From contig JAJZWN010000034.1 of the NCBI GenBank assembly GCA_021846695.1, forward strand, positions 1-13,254: a stretch of DNA of 13,254 nucleotides. Direction: 5' to 3'. The stretch comes from Thermoplasmata archaeon. GTDB taxonomy: Archaea; Thermoplasmatota; Thermoplasmata; Thermoplasmatales; Thermoplasmataceae. Positions 1-7,892 of the stretch are shown here, piece after piece; within the stretch, counting starts at the first letter, position 1, and each line of letters starts with the position of its first letter. The notes under the pieces were generated by a model. It searched no databases, was not told the origin of the DNA, and saw only the letters and a list, made by a program, of their open reading frames with translations. The translations under genes and the position numbers were made by a program.

Positions 1-2
1 TT

Positions 3-1589
3 CCTGTTGGCATAATACCTGCACTTATAAATGCAGGTTATCACATATCAAACACAACGTATAAGGTAAATAAAACTGTTACTATGAATACTTACAATTA
101 CACAATTGCAGGAAACGACCTTGCAAGCATACTATCTCATTTTAACTACAATGCAACTGAAATGAAAGTAATGAACTATGCTAACCAGTCACTTGTCGTA
201 AACAGTAATGGGACATTCCAGATAAACACTGAACATAAATACGCTTTTCTGCTATCTGCTATAGCGGGATGGTGGGGAGACATAGTAGAGCCAAGTTATG
301 TTGATGCACATGACGGCGTTCAGGTGAATACGCCCAATTCTTATTTAGATGCTAATGGTGTAATAGGTTCCGGCCCATACGAAATATCAAGCGTGGGAAA
401 AGGTTTTTCGACAATAGTGCTTAAAGCTAACCCTAACTACTGGGTAACAAGTGCAATGGTTAATAACGGCAGTATAAGTGCAATAGCCAAGCCAGCAAGC
501 ATAAAAACTGTAGTTATAGACTATGGATTATCCCACGCAGACAGGCTTGAAGATTTCGATAGGGGAATATCGCAGATATCGACAGTCTCACCATCATCGT
601 TTAAACAGATGATAAATGGATTCCATAATAAAACAGAAAGAACAGGCGCTCTTGTTAAATCATATAATGAAATAGGTGTATTCTATATTTCAATGAACAC
701 TCAGAGGTCCTATACAAACAACACTCATTTCAGGGAAGCATTGTACAACGCTATGAATTACACTGCACAATTAAAAGTATATAACAATAACTATAACGGC
801 ACACCTGAAGCTTACACAGAACTAGGACCGTTATCCCCTGTATTTGGGAAAGCATACTATAATCCAAACAACTACCCCTTGCCTAAACAAAACCTTACAG
901 CCGCAATAGCAAACATTACTACAGCTGGTAAAGAGATGGGCTTTTATGTTACATTGCCCAATGGTTCAAAAGTTGGTGATACAAGTGGAACAGATCTATC
1001 GCATCATACATTCGCTATAACCGGAATTAGTCCCGCAACAAGTATAGAAACAGCTTCCATGTCAGCCGCAATAAGTTCATTTACCCACATTGGACTAACA
1101 TTCAAAACTTCACTCGTTACAGAATCAACAGTGAGTGGTTGGACCAATGCTTCAGCAACTCCGCATTTTGTTGACCTTGGCTGGCTTCCCGATTATCTTG
1201 ATCCTATTGGACAGCAGTTGATAGATGTATACAGTCCAGCGGCAGGAGGAGCATTCGGTGGAAATGATGCATGGGTAGATAACACATCTCTAAACGCCAA
1301 CTTTACAAATTTGGATTTCAAAAACATATCCGATCAAAAACAGGCTATGTACAATGTACAGAATCTTACATATAACCAGTATGCATATATGTGGACACCA
1401 ATGCCAGATGCAGTATATTTCGTTGCACCAAATGTTCATGGATTCGTTTACAATAATATAACTTCCTCCTACTTTTACAACATGATGACATTTACAGGAA
1501 AGTTGACAAGTAGTGTTGGATTCATGACATTATACACACTAGTAGCTGATATCGAAATGGCATTTACAAATGCCGCCCCAAAATTTTAA
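3..1589 (+). CDS. Peptide/nickel ABC importer solute-binding protein, family 5 (5' end outside window)
   Basis: Extracytoplasmic binding protein that would capture oligopeptides or a similar solute and deliver it to a DppBC-type permease. The frame is open from base 3, so the ATG at 84 is internal and the signal peptide and N-terminal lobe lie outside the window. The family hallmark is visible: GSGPYEI followed by VLKANPNYW (about residues 96-122 counted from the ATG at 84), the usual 'G(T/S)GPY...NPxYW' signature. Later segments such as FREALYNAMNY and VDLGWLPDYLDP also fit the family. It is rich in Asn, Tyr and Thr and has many N-x-S/T sites, as expected of an archaeal surface protein. It ends in MAFTNAAPKF with no C-terminal membrane anchor, unlike many archaeal binding proteins, so it may be anchored at its N-terminus. 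It converges on the transporter operon at 2518-6792, probably its partner, although the two are not co-transcribed. Confidence 0.9.
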   Translation, partial: PVGIIPALINAGYHISNTTYKVNKTVTMNTYNYTIAGNDLASILSHFNYNATEMKVMNYANQSLVVNSNGTFQINTEHKYAFLLSAIAGWWGDIVEPSYVDAHDGVQVNTPNSYLDANGVIGSGPYEISSVGKGFSTIVLKANPNYWVTSAMVNNGSISAIAKPASIKTVVIDYGLSHADRLEDFDRGISQISTVSPSSFKQMINGFHNKTERTGALVKSYNEIGVFYISMNTQRSYTNNTHFREALYNAMNYTAQLKVYNNNYNGTPEAYTELGPLSPVFGKAYYNPNNYPLPKQNLTAAIANITTAGKEMGFYVTLPNGSKVGDTSGTDLSHHTFAITGISPATSIETASMSAAISSFTHIGLTFKTSLVTESTVSGWTNASATPHFVDLGWLPDYLDPIGQQLIDVYSPAAGGAFGGNDAWVDNTSLNANFTNLDFKNISDQKQAMYNVQNLTYNQYAYMWTPMPDAVYFVAPNVHGFVYNNITSSYFYNMMTFTGKLTSSVGFMTLYTLVADIEMAFTNAAPKF

Positions 1590-1660
1590 TTTTTAAATAA
1601 TTTTATCTATTAATTTTAAATAATTTTTCAAACCATATTTTTTCAATGATTTTTAATTGA
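1586..1660 (+). terminator. T-rich transcription stop region after the binding-protein gene
   Basis: Several runs of four to six T follow the TAA at 1587-1589. They include a near-direct repeat of TTAATTTT(T)AAATAATTTT at about 1586-1604 and 1610-1627. Archaeal RNA polymerase terminates at such U-rich tracts without needing a hairpin. No strong stem is seen, so the call rests on T-richness and position. Confidence 0.4.
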
Positions 1661-2517
1661 TTATTCTAAATAATGTACAATCACGCAGGCAACTATCCGA
1701 ATTATGTTAATATAAAAAATAAAAGGTGTAGACAGTGATCATTTATGAATAAACTGTATGTTTTCTATAAACCTCAATTTTCAATACATGTATGGATAGA
1801 TATGATTATGATTTACACCTAAAATAATTATTTTTCAGTTGAACTGTGAATATTTCCAAATCTATTTCATAGGTTTTCCCAGGTTGACTTTAATGTACAT
1901 GGGGGTTATATCAAAGGCACATTGAATTTCTATTTAGATATTTTTCAATGAAATATCTGTATCAACGCGATCGGATCATGCCTTGTAATCATGTTTTTAT
2001 AGTCTACCCATGTGTTTTTTGCTTGTTTCTCATAGCAATTAATTTACATGAATGAATATCTGGAGATATAGTTAATCAGGTATTTAAATTTAGGCCTATT
2101 ATAATTGCGAACATATATTAAAATCTTAAACGCCTTAATAGTGTAAATACTATAATAGAGATTGTAAACAGATATATGGAAATATAAATTAGTACTTCTC
2201 AGAACCTATTTTACACGATAGATCAGCGAAAATCACTTTGGTATAAAATAAATTGGAATATAGGGGTTTGCCCATGTAGACATGGTGAAATAAAAATTTC
2301 AAAAATCTAACTGGATCGTTTGATATGCTCTAATTCAAATGTTGCGCACTATGCACAATATTTTCATACGTATATATGAAAAGAGAGACATATACTAACT
2401 TTACTCAATAAAACCACAAAATGGCCACTGGGTTCGCTTATCATTGTCATAATTTAATTATGATTAAATATTGTACAGGTACTCAATATGCATATTAATA
2501 TTGCAGAATAACCCTGG
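1661..2517. other. Intergenic region between convergent units; no supported gene
   Basis: About 0.86 kb of A+T-rich sequence separates the binding-protein gene from the end of the transporter operon. All frames are broken by frequent stops. The longest open stretch noticed (+ strand, around 1892-2056) has no coding character beyond chance. Two short dyads are visible, ATACATGTAT at 1784-1793 and CCATGT-AG-ACATGG at 2272-2285, with nothing to tie them to a function. No tRNA-like fold was found. It may be decayed sequence or an untranslated region. Confidence 0.6.
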
Positions 2518-2940
2518 TTATCCCTGCTTAATCCCGATATTGTTGTTATTTAATTGTATCTGGATATCATCATGAATTTTTTCTGCATCTGGAAGATCCT
2601 TTAAAAGATAATTTTTTGTTTTGGTAATTATATATATAGAATGTAAACCAAATTTCCTTTGAAGATAACCCTCTGTAATAAAAAAATCTTTTATATTCTG
2701 ATACTTTACTATGTGTGATGCAAAAAAATTTTTTATGTATAAATGGTCTTCGTATATCTCTACTTTATAACTCATTTTGTAGAGGATGTAAAGAATACTT
2801 ACAAGATAAACAACACCAAGAAAGATGAGATAATTTAAAATGGTTTTATTGTTGATTCTAAGAAAAACAGAAAAAATTACAACAAGAATTGTTATTTTAA
2901 TCAGTGTTTTTTCCATCCCCCTTATCCATACAGCCAGCAT
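2518..2940 (-). CDS. Small membrane protein with bacterial-PH-like (DUF304/bPH_2) domain
   Basis: About 140 aa. Two hydrophobic helices occupy roughly residues 11-56. A beta-rich cytoplasmic domain follows (YKVEIYEDHLYIKN, IVKYQNIKDF, RKFGLHSIYIITKTK, LLKDLPDAEKI). The 'FG..xIxI.T' strand followed by 'L.dlPdae.i' is the pattern of bPH_2 (YdbS/YdbT-like) domains, whose molecular role is poorly known. It is the last gene of the transporter operon. The ATG at 2940 overlaps the end of dppF and has AAGGT/GGTG just upstream. An alternative ATG at 2916, five bases after the dppF stop, would give a protein starting MEKTLIKI. Start choice is uncertain. A transporter-related role is inferred from co-transcription only. 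Confidence 0.75.
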   Translation of the reverse strand: MLAVWIRGMEKTLIKITILVVIFSVFLRINNKTILNYLIFLGVVYLVSILYILYKMSYKVEIYEDHLYIKNFFASHIVKYQNIKDFFITEGYLQRKFGLHSIYIITKTKNYLLKDLPDAEKIHDDIQIQLNNNNIGIKQG

Positions 2941-3863
2941 AAAACCTTAACACCATCTACATCTCTAAATTCAGGTTCTGTTTTTTTACATATATCCATA
3001 ACTTTAGGGCAACGATTGCTAAATTTACAACCCGGAGGAACATTAATAAGGCTAGGCACATCTCCTACCGGTGACGTTAATTCTTTCTTTTCAAAATCCG
3101 GAACGGACGCAATTAAAAGCTGTGTATATGGGTGCTTTGGGCTCTCAATAATTTTCTTTGTATCTCCGTATTCAAATATCTTCCCTGCATATGTCACGGC
3201 CATTTTATCGGTTAAATACTTGGCCACCCCTATATTATGAGTGATAAATAAATATGTAAGGTTATACTGTGCCTGGATATCAAGCAGCAGATCCAGTATC
3301 TGTGCCTGTATAGACTCGTCCAGAGCAGAAGTAGGTTCATCTAAAATTAATAGGTCTGGCGCTTTTATCAGGGCCCTTGCAATGGCTATTCTCTGTATCT
3401 GGCCACCAGACATTTCTTTAGGTTCCTTGTTTTTAATTTCATCATAATCTAATCCAACCAGAGACAAAACTTCTTTCACCTTTTCAGGATCGAACTTGCC
3501 AAGAGGCTCAGAAACCAGGCTTTTAATTTTCATTCTCGGGTTTACCGATGTATAGGGATTCTGAAATACCATTGAAGTATGTTTTCTCACTAGAGATAAA
3601 TTCTTTTTTGTGATTTTATCTTCTTCAAAAAACATTTCACCTTCTGTAGGCATTTCTATTGTTGAAATGAGTTTTCCCAGAGTTGTTTTCCCGGAACCCG
3701 ATTCTCCAACAACACCCAGTATCTTACCTTTTTCTATCTCTATCGATACATTGTCCAATGCTTTAACGTATACAGGCTTACGCCTGAATATAACATCCAG
3801 CAATTGCATTTCCTGTGTTAGATAGTATTTTTTTATATTGTTTAATGTAATTATATTACTCAA
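2922..3863 (-). CDS. dppF: Peptide/nickel ABC importer ATPase, DppF/OppF type
   Basis: Cytoplasmic ATPase that pairs with the DppD-type subunit to drive import. In order: Walker A GESGSGKTT (about 53-61), Q-loop FQNP (Q101), ABC signature MSGGQ (151-155), Walker B LLILDEP (171-177) and H-loop THN (H209). The C-terminal oligopeptide/HPY extension begins at HPYTQLLIASVP. It holds four Cys (about 279, 285, 292, 309), the pattern that coordinates an iron-sulfur cluster in some Opp/Dpp ATPases. Length of 313 aa is normal. The start is TTG at 3863, which overlaps the dppD stop. A GAGGTG Shine-Dalgarno lies eight bases upstream, inside dppD, so the two genes look translationally coupled. Confidence 0.95.
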   Translation of the reverse strand: MSNIITLNNIKKYYLTQEMQLLDVIFRRKPVYVKALDNVSIEIEKGKILGVVGESGSGKTTLGKLISTIEMPTEGEMFFEEDKITKKNLSLVRKHTSMVFQNPYTSVNPRMKIKSLVSEPLGKFDPEKVKEVLSLVGLDYDEIKNKEPKEMSGGQIQRIAIARALIKAPDLLILDEPTSALDESIQAQILDLLLDIQAQYNLTYLFITHNIGVAKYLTDKMAVTYAGKIFEYGDTKKIIESPKHPYTQLLIASVPDFEKKELTSPVGDVPSLINVPPGCKFSNRCPKVMDICKKTEPEFRDVDGVKVLCWLYG

Positions 3864-4824
3864 AGAGCCAGCACCTCACTTTATAGTCTCCGCCAATAGA
3901 TATAAGCGGAGGTTCTTCCACTTCGCACTTTCCAAATACCTTCTCGCATCTTGTGTGAAATCTGCAACCCCGTGGTAAATTAAAAAAAGAAGGAGGCGCG
4001 CCTTTCAGATAATACAGTTTAGAATTCGTTTTATAATCGGTAGGCACACTTTTTAATAAAGCTATAGTGTAAGGATGTCTTGGATTTTTAACCAGAAGAT
4101 CTGAACCATTAAATTCCATAATGGTTCCCGCATACATCACCATAATTTTATTCGATATCACGTATGCCAGGCTAAGGTCGTGTGTGATAAAAATAATTGA
4201 CATACCATAATCTCTATTCATTTCCTTTAATAGATTTATAACCTGTGCCTGTATTGTTACATCAAGTGCGGTAGTTGGTTCATCTGCTATCAGTAATTTG
4301 GGCCTTAAAATCAAAGCCATTGAAATTACAACTCTCTGTACCTGCCCACCTGATAATTCGTGCGGAAATCTTTTGATAATCTGTTCTGGATCCGGTAGCC
4401 TGACAGACTTGAGAGCTTGAATGATAACATTATTGAGATGTTCTTCAGTAGCATCACTTTTGTCCCTTTCAGCCTTAATTTTAGCAGCTTCAATTAATTG
4501 ATAACCAACAGTCTTGACTGGGTTTAAACTGTTTAATGGATTCTGAAAAATCATAAATATTTCAGTACCTCTGATCAACGTCATTTCATCTTCGCTTAAT
4601 TTTAACAGATCTTTGCCATCAAGAACTATTTCACCAGACTCCTCCCCTGATGGTGGAAGCAAACGTGTAATTGCACCACCAAGGGTACTTTTTCCAGATC
4701 CCGATTCACCTACTATGGATATGGAATCACCTTTATCCAGGTTCAAAGCGAAGTTATTTAGTACTGTTGACTTTCCATTCACTGTTTTGTATGATACTTT
4801 TAAATCTTTAATTTCAAGAAACAA
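3856..4824 (-). CDS. dppD: Peptide/nickel ABC importer ATPase, DppD/OppD type
   Basis: Second ATPase of the importer. Motifs, numbered from the upstream GTG: Walker A GESGSGKST (42-50), Q-loop FQNP (Q97), LSGGQ (160-164), Walker B LIADEP, H-loop THD (H218), the HPYTIALLKSVP extension, then four Cys (about 290, 296, 303, 321) as in cluster-binding family members. A GTG at 4833 is in frame but lies inside the Shine-Dalgarno itself (TGAGGTG). The TTG at 4824 has GAGGTG six bases upstream and is preferred, giving a protein that begins FLEIKDLKV after the initiator. The neighbouring dppF also uses TTG. It follows the dppC stop with essentially no gap. Family is certain; the transported substrate is not. 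Confidence 0.94.
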   Translation of the reverse strand: MFLEIKDLKVSYKTVNGKSTVLNNFALNLDKGDSISIVGESGSGKSTLGGAITRLLPPSGEESGEIVLDGKDLLKLSEDEMTLIRGTEIFMIFQNPLNSLNPVKTVGYQLIEAAKIKAERDKSDATEEHLNNVIIQALKSVRLPDPEQIIKRFPHELSGGQVQRVVISMALILRPKLLIADEPTTALDVTIQAQVINLLKEMNRDYGMSIIFITHDLSLAYVISNKIMVMYAGTIMEFNGSDLLVKNPRHPYTIALLKSVPTDYKTNSKLYYLKGAPPSFFNLPRGCRFHTRCEKVFGKCEVEEPPLISIGGDYKVRCWLFE

Positions 4825-4834
4825 TTTTTGCACC

Positions 4835-5764
4835 TCAGTAATCTATCCTGTTGTTAATTATATCCTGATACCTATCACCAACGAGTACGAATCCAGCAAC
4901 TATGATAAGTATGCTAACACTTGGAAATACAGAATACCACCAATCTGCTGGTAGGTATCCGAGACCATTGGAAGCCATTGCACCAAGTTCTGGTATCGGT
5001 ATTGTTAACCCGATTCCAAGAAAGGCAAGTGTGGCATATGTAAGTATCACATTTCCAAAATCCAGTGCAGCGTATGCTATAACCGGATCAATACTGTTCA
5101 AAAATAGATATCTAAAGAAAAGGCTGATCTTCTTTACGCCATTAATTTTAGCAGCCTGCATATAGTCCATATTTTTGATCTTTAATGTTTGCCCTCTGAA
5201 AAACCTAGCGTAAGTAGGCCACCATACTATGGATAATGATATAATAACAGCATCAAATCCGGCCTTTAAAGGAATAGAAATAGCAATAACCAGAATCAAC
5301 GCAGGTATTGATAGAAAAGAATCAGTCAATCTCATTATAATGTTCTCTATCCAGCCCCCTTTCCACCCTGATATTATTCCCAGCAGTGAACCAATTATTA
5401 TAGCAGAGAATACTACTATTACAGCAACAAGTGCATCTCTTGGCATTGAGTATAGCATCCTTGAAAGTATAGATTCGCCATCGAAATTTGTACCGAAGAT
5501 TAAAGCTAATGAATGCGTTGAAGGGCCTTCCAGAGAGGCTGCATAATTGATCTTAAAGGGGTTAGACGGTAATAGTAGATATCCAAGTTTTGAATCACTT
5601 GTATAAGAAGCTATATCTTCTAATAGTCCCTGTATTAATGACCATACAAAAAACCATCCTACTATTATAATACCTATAATGGCAGACTTATCTTTGATAA
5701 ACTGACTAAAATAACCTGCCTTTTTAAACGTAGTAGTTTTTTCAAATGTATTCTCATCTATCAT
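4835..5764 (-). CDS. dppC: Peptide/nickel ABC importer permease, DppC type
   Basis: Integral membrane permease of 309 aa that forms the channel with DppB. The N-terminal cytoplasmic tail precedes TM1 (about 28-48). A large external loop carries GTNFDGESILSRMLY (about 91-105), matching the 'GTDxxGRDxLSR' signature of DppC/OppC. Further helices lie near 112-132, 145-165, 172-190, 220-248 and 277-297. The EAA-type coupling loop that contacts the ATPases is QAAKINGVKKISLFFRYLF (about 203-221). Its ATG overlaps the dppB stop by four bases (ATGA), a strong sign of co-translation. Confidence 0.94.
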   Translation of the reverse strand: MIDENTFEKTTTFKKAGYFSQFIKDKSAIIGIIIVGWFFVWSLIQGLLEDIASYTSDSKLGYLLLPSNPFKINYAASLEGPSTHSLALIFGTNFDGESILSRMLYSMPRDALVAVIVVFSAIIIGSLLGIISGWKGGWIENIIMRLTDSFLSIPALILVIAISIPLKAGFDAVIISLSIVWWPTYARFFRGQTLKIKNMDYMQAAKINGVKKISLFFRYLFLNSIDPVIAYAALDFGNVILTYATLAFLGIGLTIPIPELGAMASNGLGYLPADWWYSVFPSVSILIIVAGFVLVGDRYQDIINNRIDY

Positions 5765-6792
5765 CTAACTCTCACCCGTGGATCTATTACTCCATAAAGT
5801 ATGTCTGCTGCTAAATTAGCTATAATAATTGATATTGCAATTATAACAGTGGTTGATAATATCGCAATATAATCAAGTGTGTATATGGAATGAACTATAA
5901 ACCAGCCCATACCATGATAGTCAAAAATATCTTCAACAACCACGGCGCCAGCAACTGCATAACCGAACGTCAAAGCCAGCAATGTAATTATAGGTATTGA
6001 GGCATTTCTCAAAGCCGCCCCATATACTGCGCTTTTTCTGCTTATTCCTTTCATTAACTCCAATTTAAAATAATCTGATTCCATAGAATCAAGCATAGAT
6101 GATCTAGTTATCCTGGTAATAACTCCAAAACTCAGAAGTGCTATTGCCAGAACTGGCAAAATCATATGCTGTATCAGGCTGAAAAAGTAGGGCAAGTCAC
6201 CTGCTATTATTGCATTTAATAGTGGGAATGCTGCCACATCTGGTGGAGCAATAAGAGTTGGGCTAACCATCCCTGTGGATGGCAAAAGTCCGAGATCATA
6301 TGCGAGGAATAATTGTATAACAATCGCTATAAAAAATGGTGGTGAAGCCCATGTTACAAGGTAAACACCCTTAACTCCCTGATCCTGTATTTTTCTTCTA
6401 TGGGAAGCACCAAATGCACCAGTGTATAGCCCAAGTAAGGTGGAGATTATTATAGCAGGTATAACCAGTTCAAGTGTCCTTGGAAGGAATGTTCCTATAA
6501 GGGTAATTTCAGGTACGTGATAAACTGGATCATAACCTAAATTACCCCTAAACACATTACCTATATACAATAATACCTGTGTATACAACGGAGCGTTAAG
6601 ATGATATTTTATGATTATGGCATTTATCTCAGCTCTGGTATGGTGCCCTGAACCAGCATATATACCAGCTAGAGCATCTGGCGTAGGCGCAATTAAGTGT
6701 ATTAAAAAGTATACTATTACGATAATAAAGATTAACGTAACAACTGCATAAATTGCCCTTCTTACAATATACAGAATTAAATTTGTATTCAT
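5761..6792 (-). CDS. dppB: Peptide/nickel ABC importer permease, DppB type
   Basis: First gene of the transporter operon; 343 aa, the normal size for DppB/OppB. TM1 is at about 10-33 and is followed by a large external loop. Further helices are near 104-130, 145-170, 205-228, 255-285 and 308-334. The EAA coupling loop is seen in MKGISRKSAVYGAALRNA, followed by PIITLLALTFGYAVAGAVVV and EDIFDYHGMGW. The C-terminus ...IDPRVRVR matches the 'DPRxR' ending common in the family. The ATG has no Shine-Dalgarno, and a TATA box about 24 bases upstream implies a leaderless mRNA. It faces away from the accessory region on its right. Confidence 0.94.
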   Translation of the reverse strand: MNTNLILYIVRRAIYAVVTLIFIIVIVYFLIHLIAPTPDALAGIYAGSGHHTRAEINAIIIKYHLNAPLYTQVLLYIGNVFRGNLGYDPVYHVPEITLIGTFLPRTLELVIPAIIISTLLGLYTGAFGASHRRKIQDQGVKGVYLVTWASPPFFIAIVIQLFLAYDLGLLPSTGMVSPTLIAPPDVAAFPLLNAIIAGDLPYFFSLIQHMILPVLAIALLSFGVITRITRSSMLDSMESDYFKLELMKGISRKSAVYGAALRNASIPIITLLALTFGYAVAGAVVVEDIFDYHGMGWFIVHSIYTLDYIAILSTTVIIAISIIIANLAADILYGVIDPRVRVR

Positions 6793-6808
6793 GCAATTGA
6801 CAAATTAA

Positions 6809-6822
6809 GATATAATATTTAA
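6809..6822 (-). promoter_or_regulatory. TATA-type promoter of the dpp operon
   Basis: Read on the - strand, TTAAATATTATATC is centred about 24 bases upstream of the dppB ATG at 6792, so transcription should start at or next to the ATG. An imperfect inverted repeat, CAATTGACA at 6795-6803 and TGTCAAAATTG at 6840-6850, brackets the box and could be an operator. The promoter is well placed; the operator idea is weak. Confidence 0.55.
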
Positions 6823-6850
6823 CATTTGTGTTGAAGAAAATGTCAAAATT

Positions 6851-7268
6851 GTTATTTGATAAAATCTCTTAAAGTAAATGTTTATAAATTATATATAATA
6901 ATTGAGCATTAAAATTCAACACTAATTCTGAATAATGGTCGTTAATCATTTGAAATTGTGCTATGATTATTATGCAATAAAAATAAAGACATACCACAGA
7001 TCACAAAACTTTAACATACTATAGCAGATAAGATTGGGGAGTTATATTTCTGTAAAATTTATACTCTTTTAGTTGATATATTATTTTCATTTTAACATTT
7101 ATATATTTAAATATAACTTTATACTTTTATATATAATTCTTGGTATTAAATAGTTCGCGGGTATATTGCCGCTAAAGTTTAAGAACTTTCCAGGGAATAC
7201 AACGCTTCATTGGAAGACAAATCATAAGGTATATTTATAACGTTTTAAAATTAATTTGCCTGGATTGA
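6851..7268. other. Intergenic region right of the dpp operon; no supported gene
   Basis: Very A+T-rich sequence with stops in all frames. It contains many TATA-like runs (for example around 7095-7140) and one small GCGG/CCGC dyad with an eight-base loop at 7157-7172. No RNA gene or coding segment can be supported. It marks the transition from the transporter locus to the accessory region that starts with the recombinase fragment. Confidence 0.55.
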
Positions 7269-7442
7269 TGTATTATCGAACTGCTAAAGTCCAGGATTGA
7301 CATATATTTTGTTGTCAGGCTTTTAGGCCATGAGGATCTTTCTTCCACAGAAATCTATCTCCACCCTACCCAGGATGACGCAATAAATGCACCTAGAAAA
7401 TTAAAAGAACAAACAGTCCAAAACTCAGTGGGACTGAACGGT
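7269..7442 (+). pseudogene. C-terminal fragment of a tyrosine recombinase/integrase
   Basis: An open frame with no start codon, entered after a TGA at 7266-7268, reads IELLKSRIDIYFVVRLLGHE and then DLSSTEIYLHPTQDDAINA. This is the end of the catalytic domain of archaeal XerA-like recombinases. 'LLGHxxLSxTxIY' contains the conserved His and the Tyr nucleophile (in IYLH). The upstream catalytic Arg/Lys/HxxR parts are absent: the preceding sequence does not encode the usual 'HTFAT' region. The frame stays open to a TAG at 7551, but family-like sequence fades after about 7440. It is a dead remnant or the detached 3' end of an integrase gene. A second tyrosine recombinase begins at 12886 on the same strand. 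Confidence 0.75.
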
Positions 7443-7468
7443 GTGGACTCAAGGGGATTGAAATGGAG

Positions 7469-7476
7469 TTATACAC
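7469..7476 (+). promoter_or_regulatory. Possible TATA box for the resolvase operon
   Basis: TTATACAC is centred about 23 bases before the ATG at 7495, the spacing seen at other leaderless starts in this window. It is a weak match to the archaeal consensus. It is supported mainly by position in front of a tightly packed operon. Confidence 0.35.
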
Positions 7477-7494
7477 TTTTCCGGGGGTTTACAC

Positions 7495-7659
7495 ATGGCA
7501 TCTTATGTAAATTCGAGATGTTATTACAATTTGAGAAAAAGATTTGGCCATAGCATTGCCGGAACCATTATGAATTACTGGTATTATTACAATGTAGACC
7601 CTCCAGAAGACCAGGATATAGCATTAGAATATTTTATTCTTAAAAGGGATGTTAAATGA
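7495..7659 (+). CDS. Small basic, Tyr-rich protein (54 aa), first gene of the resolvase operon
   Basis: Not recognised. The product starts MASYVNSRCYYNLRKRFGHS, has a Tyr/Trp cluster (NYWYYYN) and an acidic stretch (PPEDQD), and ends ILKRDVK. It has no membrane helix or signal peptide. The best argument that it is real is its junction: its TGA overlaps the next ATG by four bases (ATGA at 7656-7659), and the next pair of genes is joined in the same way. GGGGGT about eight bases before the ATG is only a partial Shine-Dalgarno. It overlaps the out-of-frame tail of the recombinase fragment. It could be a small DNA-binding accessory protein, but nothing in the sequence proves that. Confidence 0.5.
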   Translation: MASYVNSRCYYNLRKRFGHSIAGTIMNYWYYYNVDPPEDQDIALEYFILKRDVK

Positions 7660-7892
7660 TTTTTAGAATCAATGTAAAAAATGAAAATTCGTTTCTTCAA
7701 GTCATATTATATGAGAATGGAAGTAAATACCTTGTTTTTCCGAAGTTAATTTTAATTCATAATTTTTTAGCCCAAAGTGGAAGCAGTACAGAGAAGTTCC
7801 TATTTATAAAGGTTTTACATCAATTTATAGACAGTTTCTCATGCAAATATGGAAGCAGTAAAGTGGAAGCACATGTGAGGTTGCATATATGA
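7656..7892 (+). CDS. Hypothetical protein (78 aa), second gene of the resolvase operon
   Basis: Not recognised. Begins MIFRINVKNENSFLQVILYE and ends SSKVEAHVRLHI, with a mildly hydrophobic middle (KYLVFPKLILIHNFL) that is too short and broken for a clear membrane helix. It overlaps both neighbours by four bases (ATGA at each junction), which argues for translational coupling. Its second half contains three copies of a TGGAAGCA DNA motif read in different frames, so part of the sequence may be constrained at the DNA level. The coding call rests on the overlaps rather than on family resemblance. Confidence 0.5.
   Translation: MIFRINVKNENSFLQVILYENGSKYLVFPKLILIHNFLAQSGSSTEKFLFIKVLHQFIDSFSCKYGSSKVEAHVRLHI
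7774..7871 (+). repeat. Short direct repeats AAAGTGGAAGCA / TGGAAGCAGTA
   Basis: TGGAAGCAGTA occurs at 7778-7788 and 7850-7860, and AAAGTGGAAGCA at 7774-7785 and 7860-7871. A further AAAGTGGAAGCAC lies at 8144-8156 inside the next gene. The copies are read in different frames (GGA-AGC-AGT versus GTG-GAA-GCA), so the similarity is not explained by a repeated peptide. They may be binding sites for the winged-helix protein or the resolvase, or iterons. Chance is possible with so few copies. Confidence 0.4.

Noticed and set aside
1892..2056. 56-codon open stretch on + in the convergent intergenic region
   Set aside because: No start signal in context, Cys/Phe/Tyr-rich chance-like composition, no resemblance to a known protein.
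3016..5546. Several + strand frames of 68-113 codons across the transporter operon
   Set aside because: They lie opposite dppF, dppD and dppC, which have full motif sets. They have no Shine-Dalgarno or promoter and Ser/Ile-rich nonsense composition.
7157..7172. GCGG/CCGC dyad with an eight-base loop
   Set aside because: Only four base pairs in a long A+T-rich gap with no linked feature. Too weak to call.
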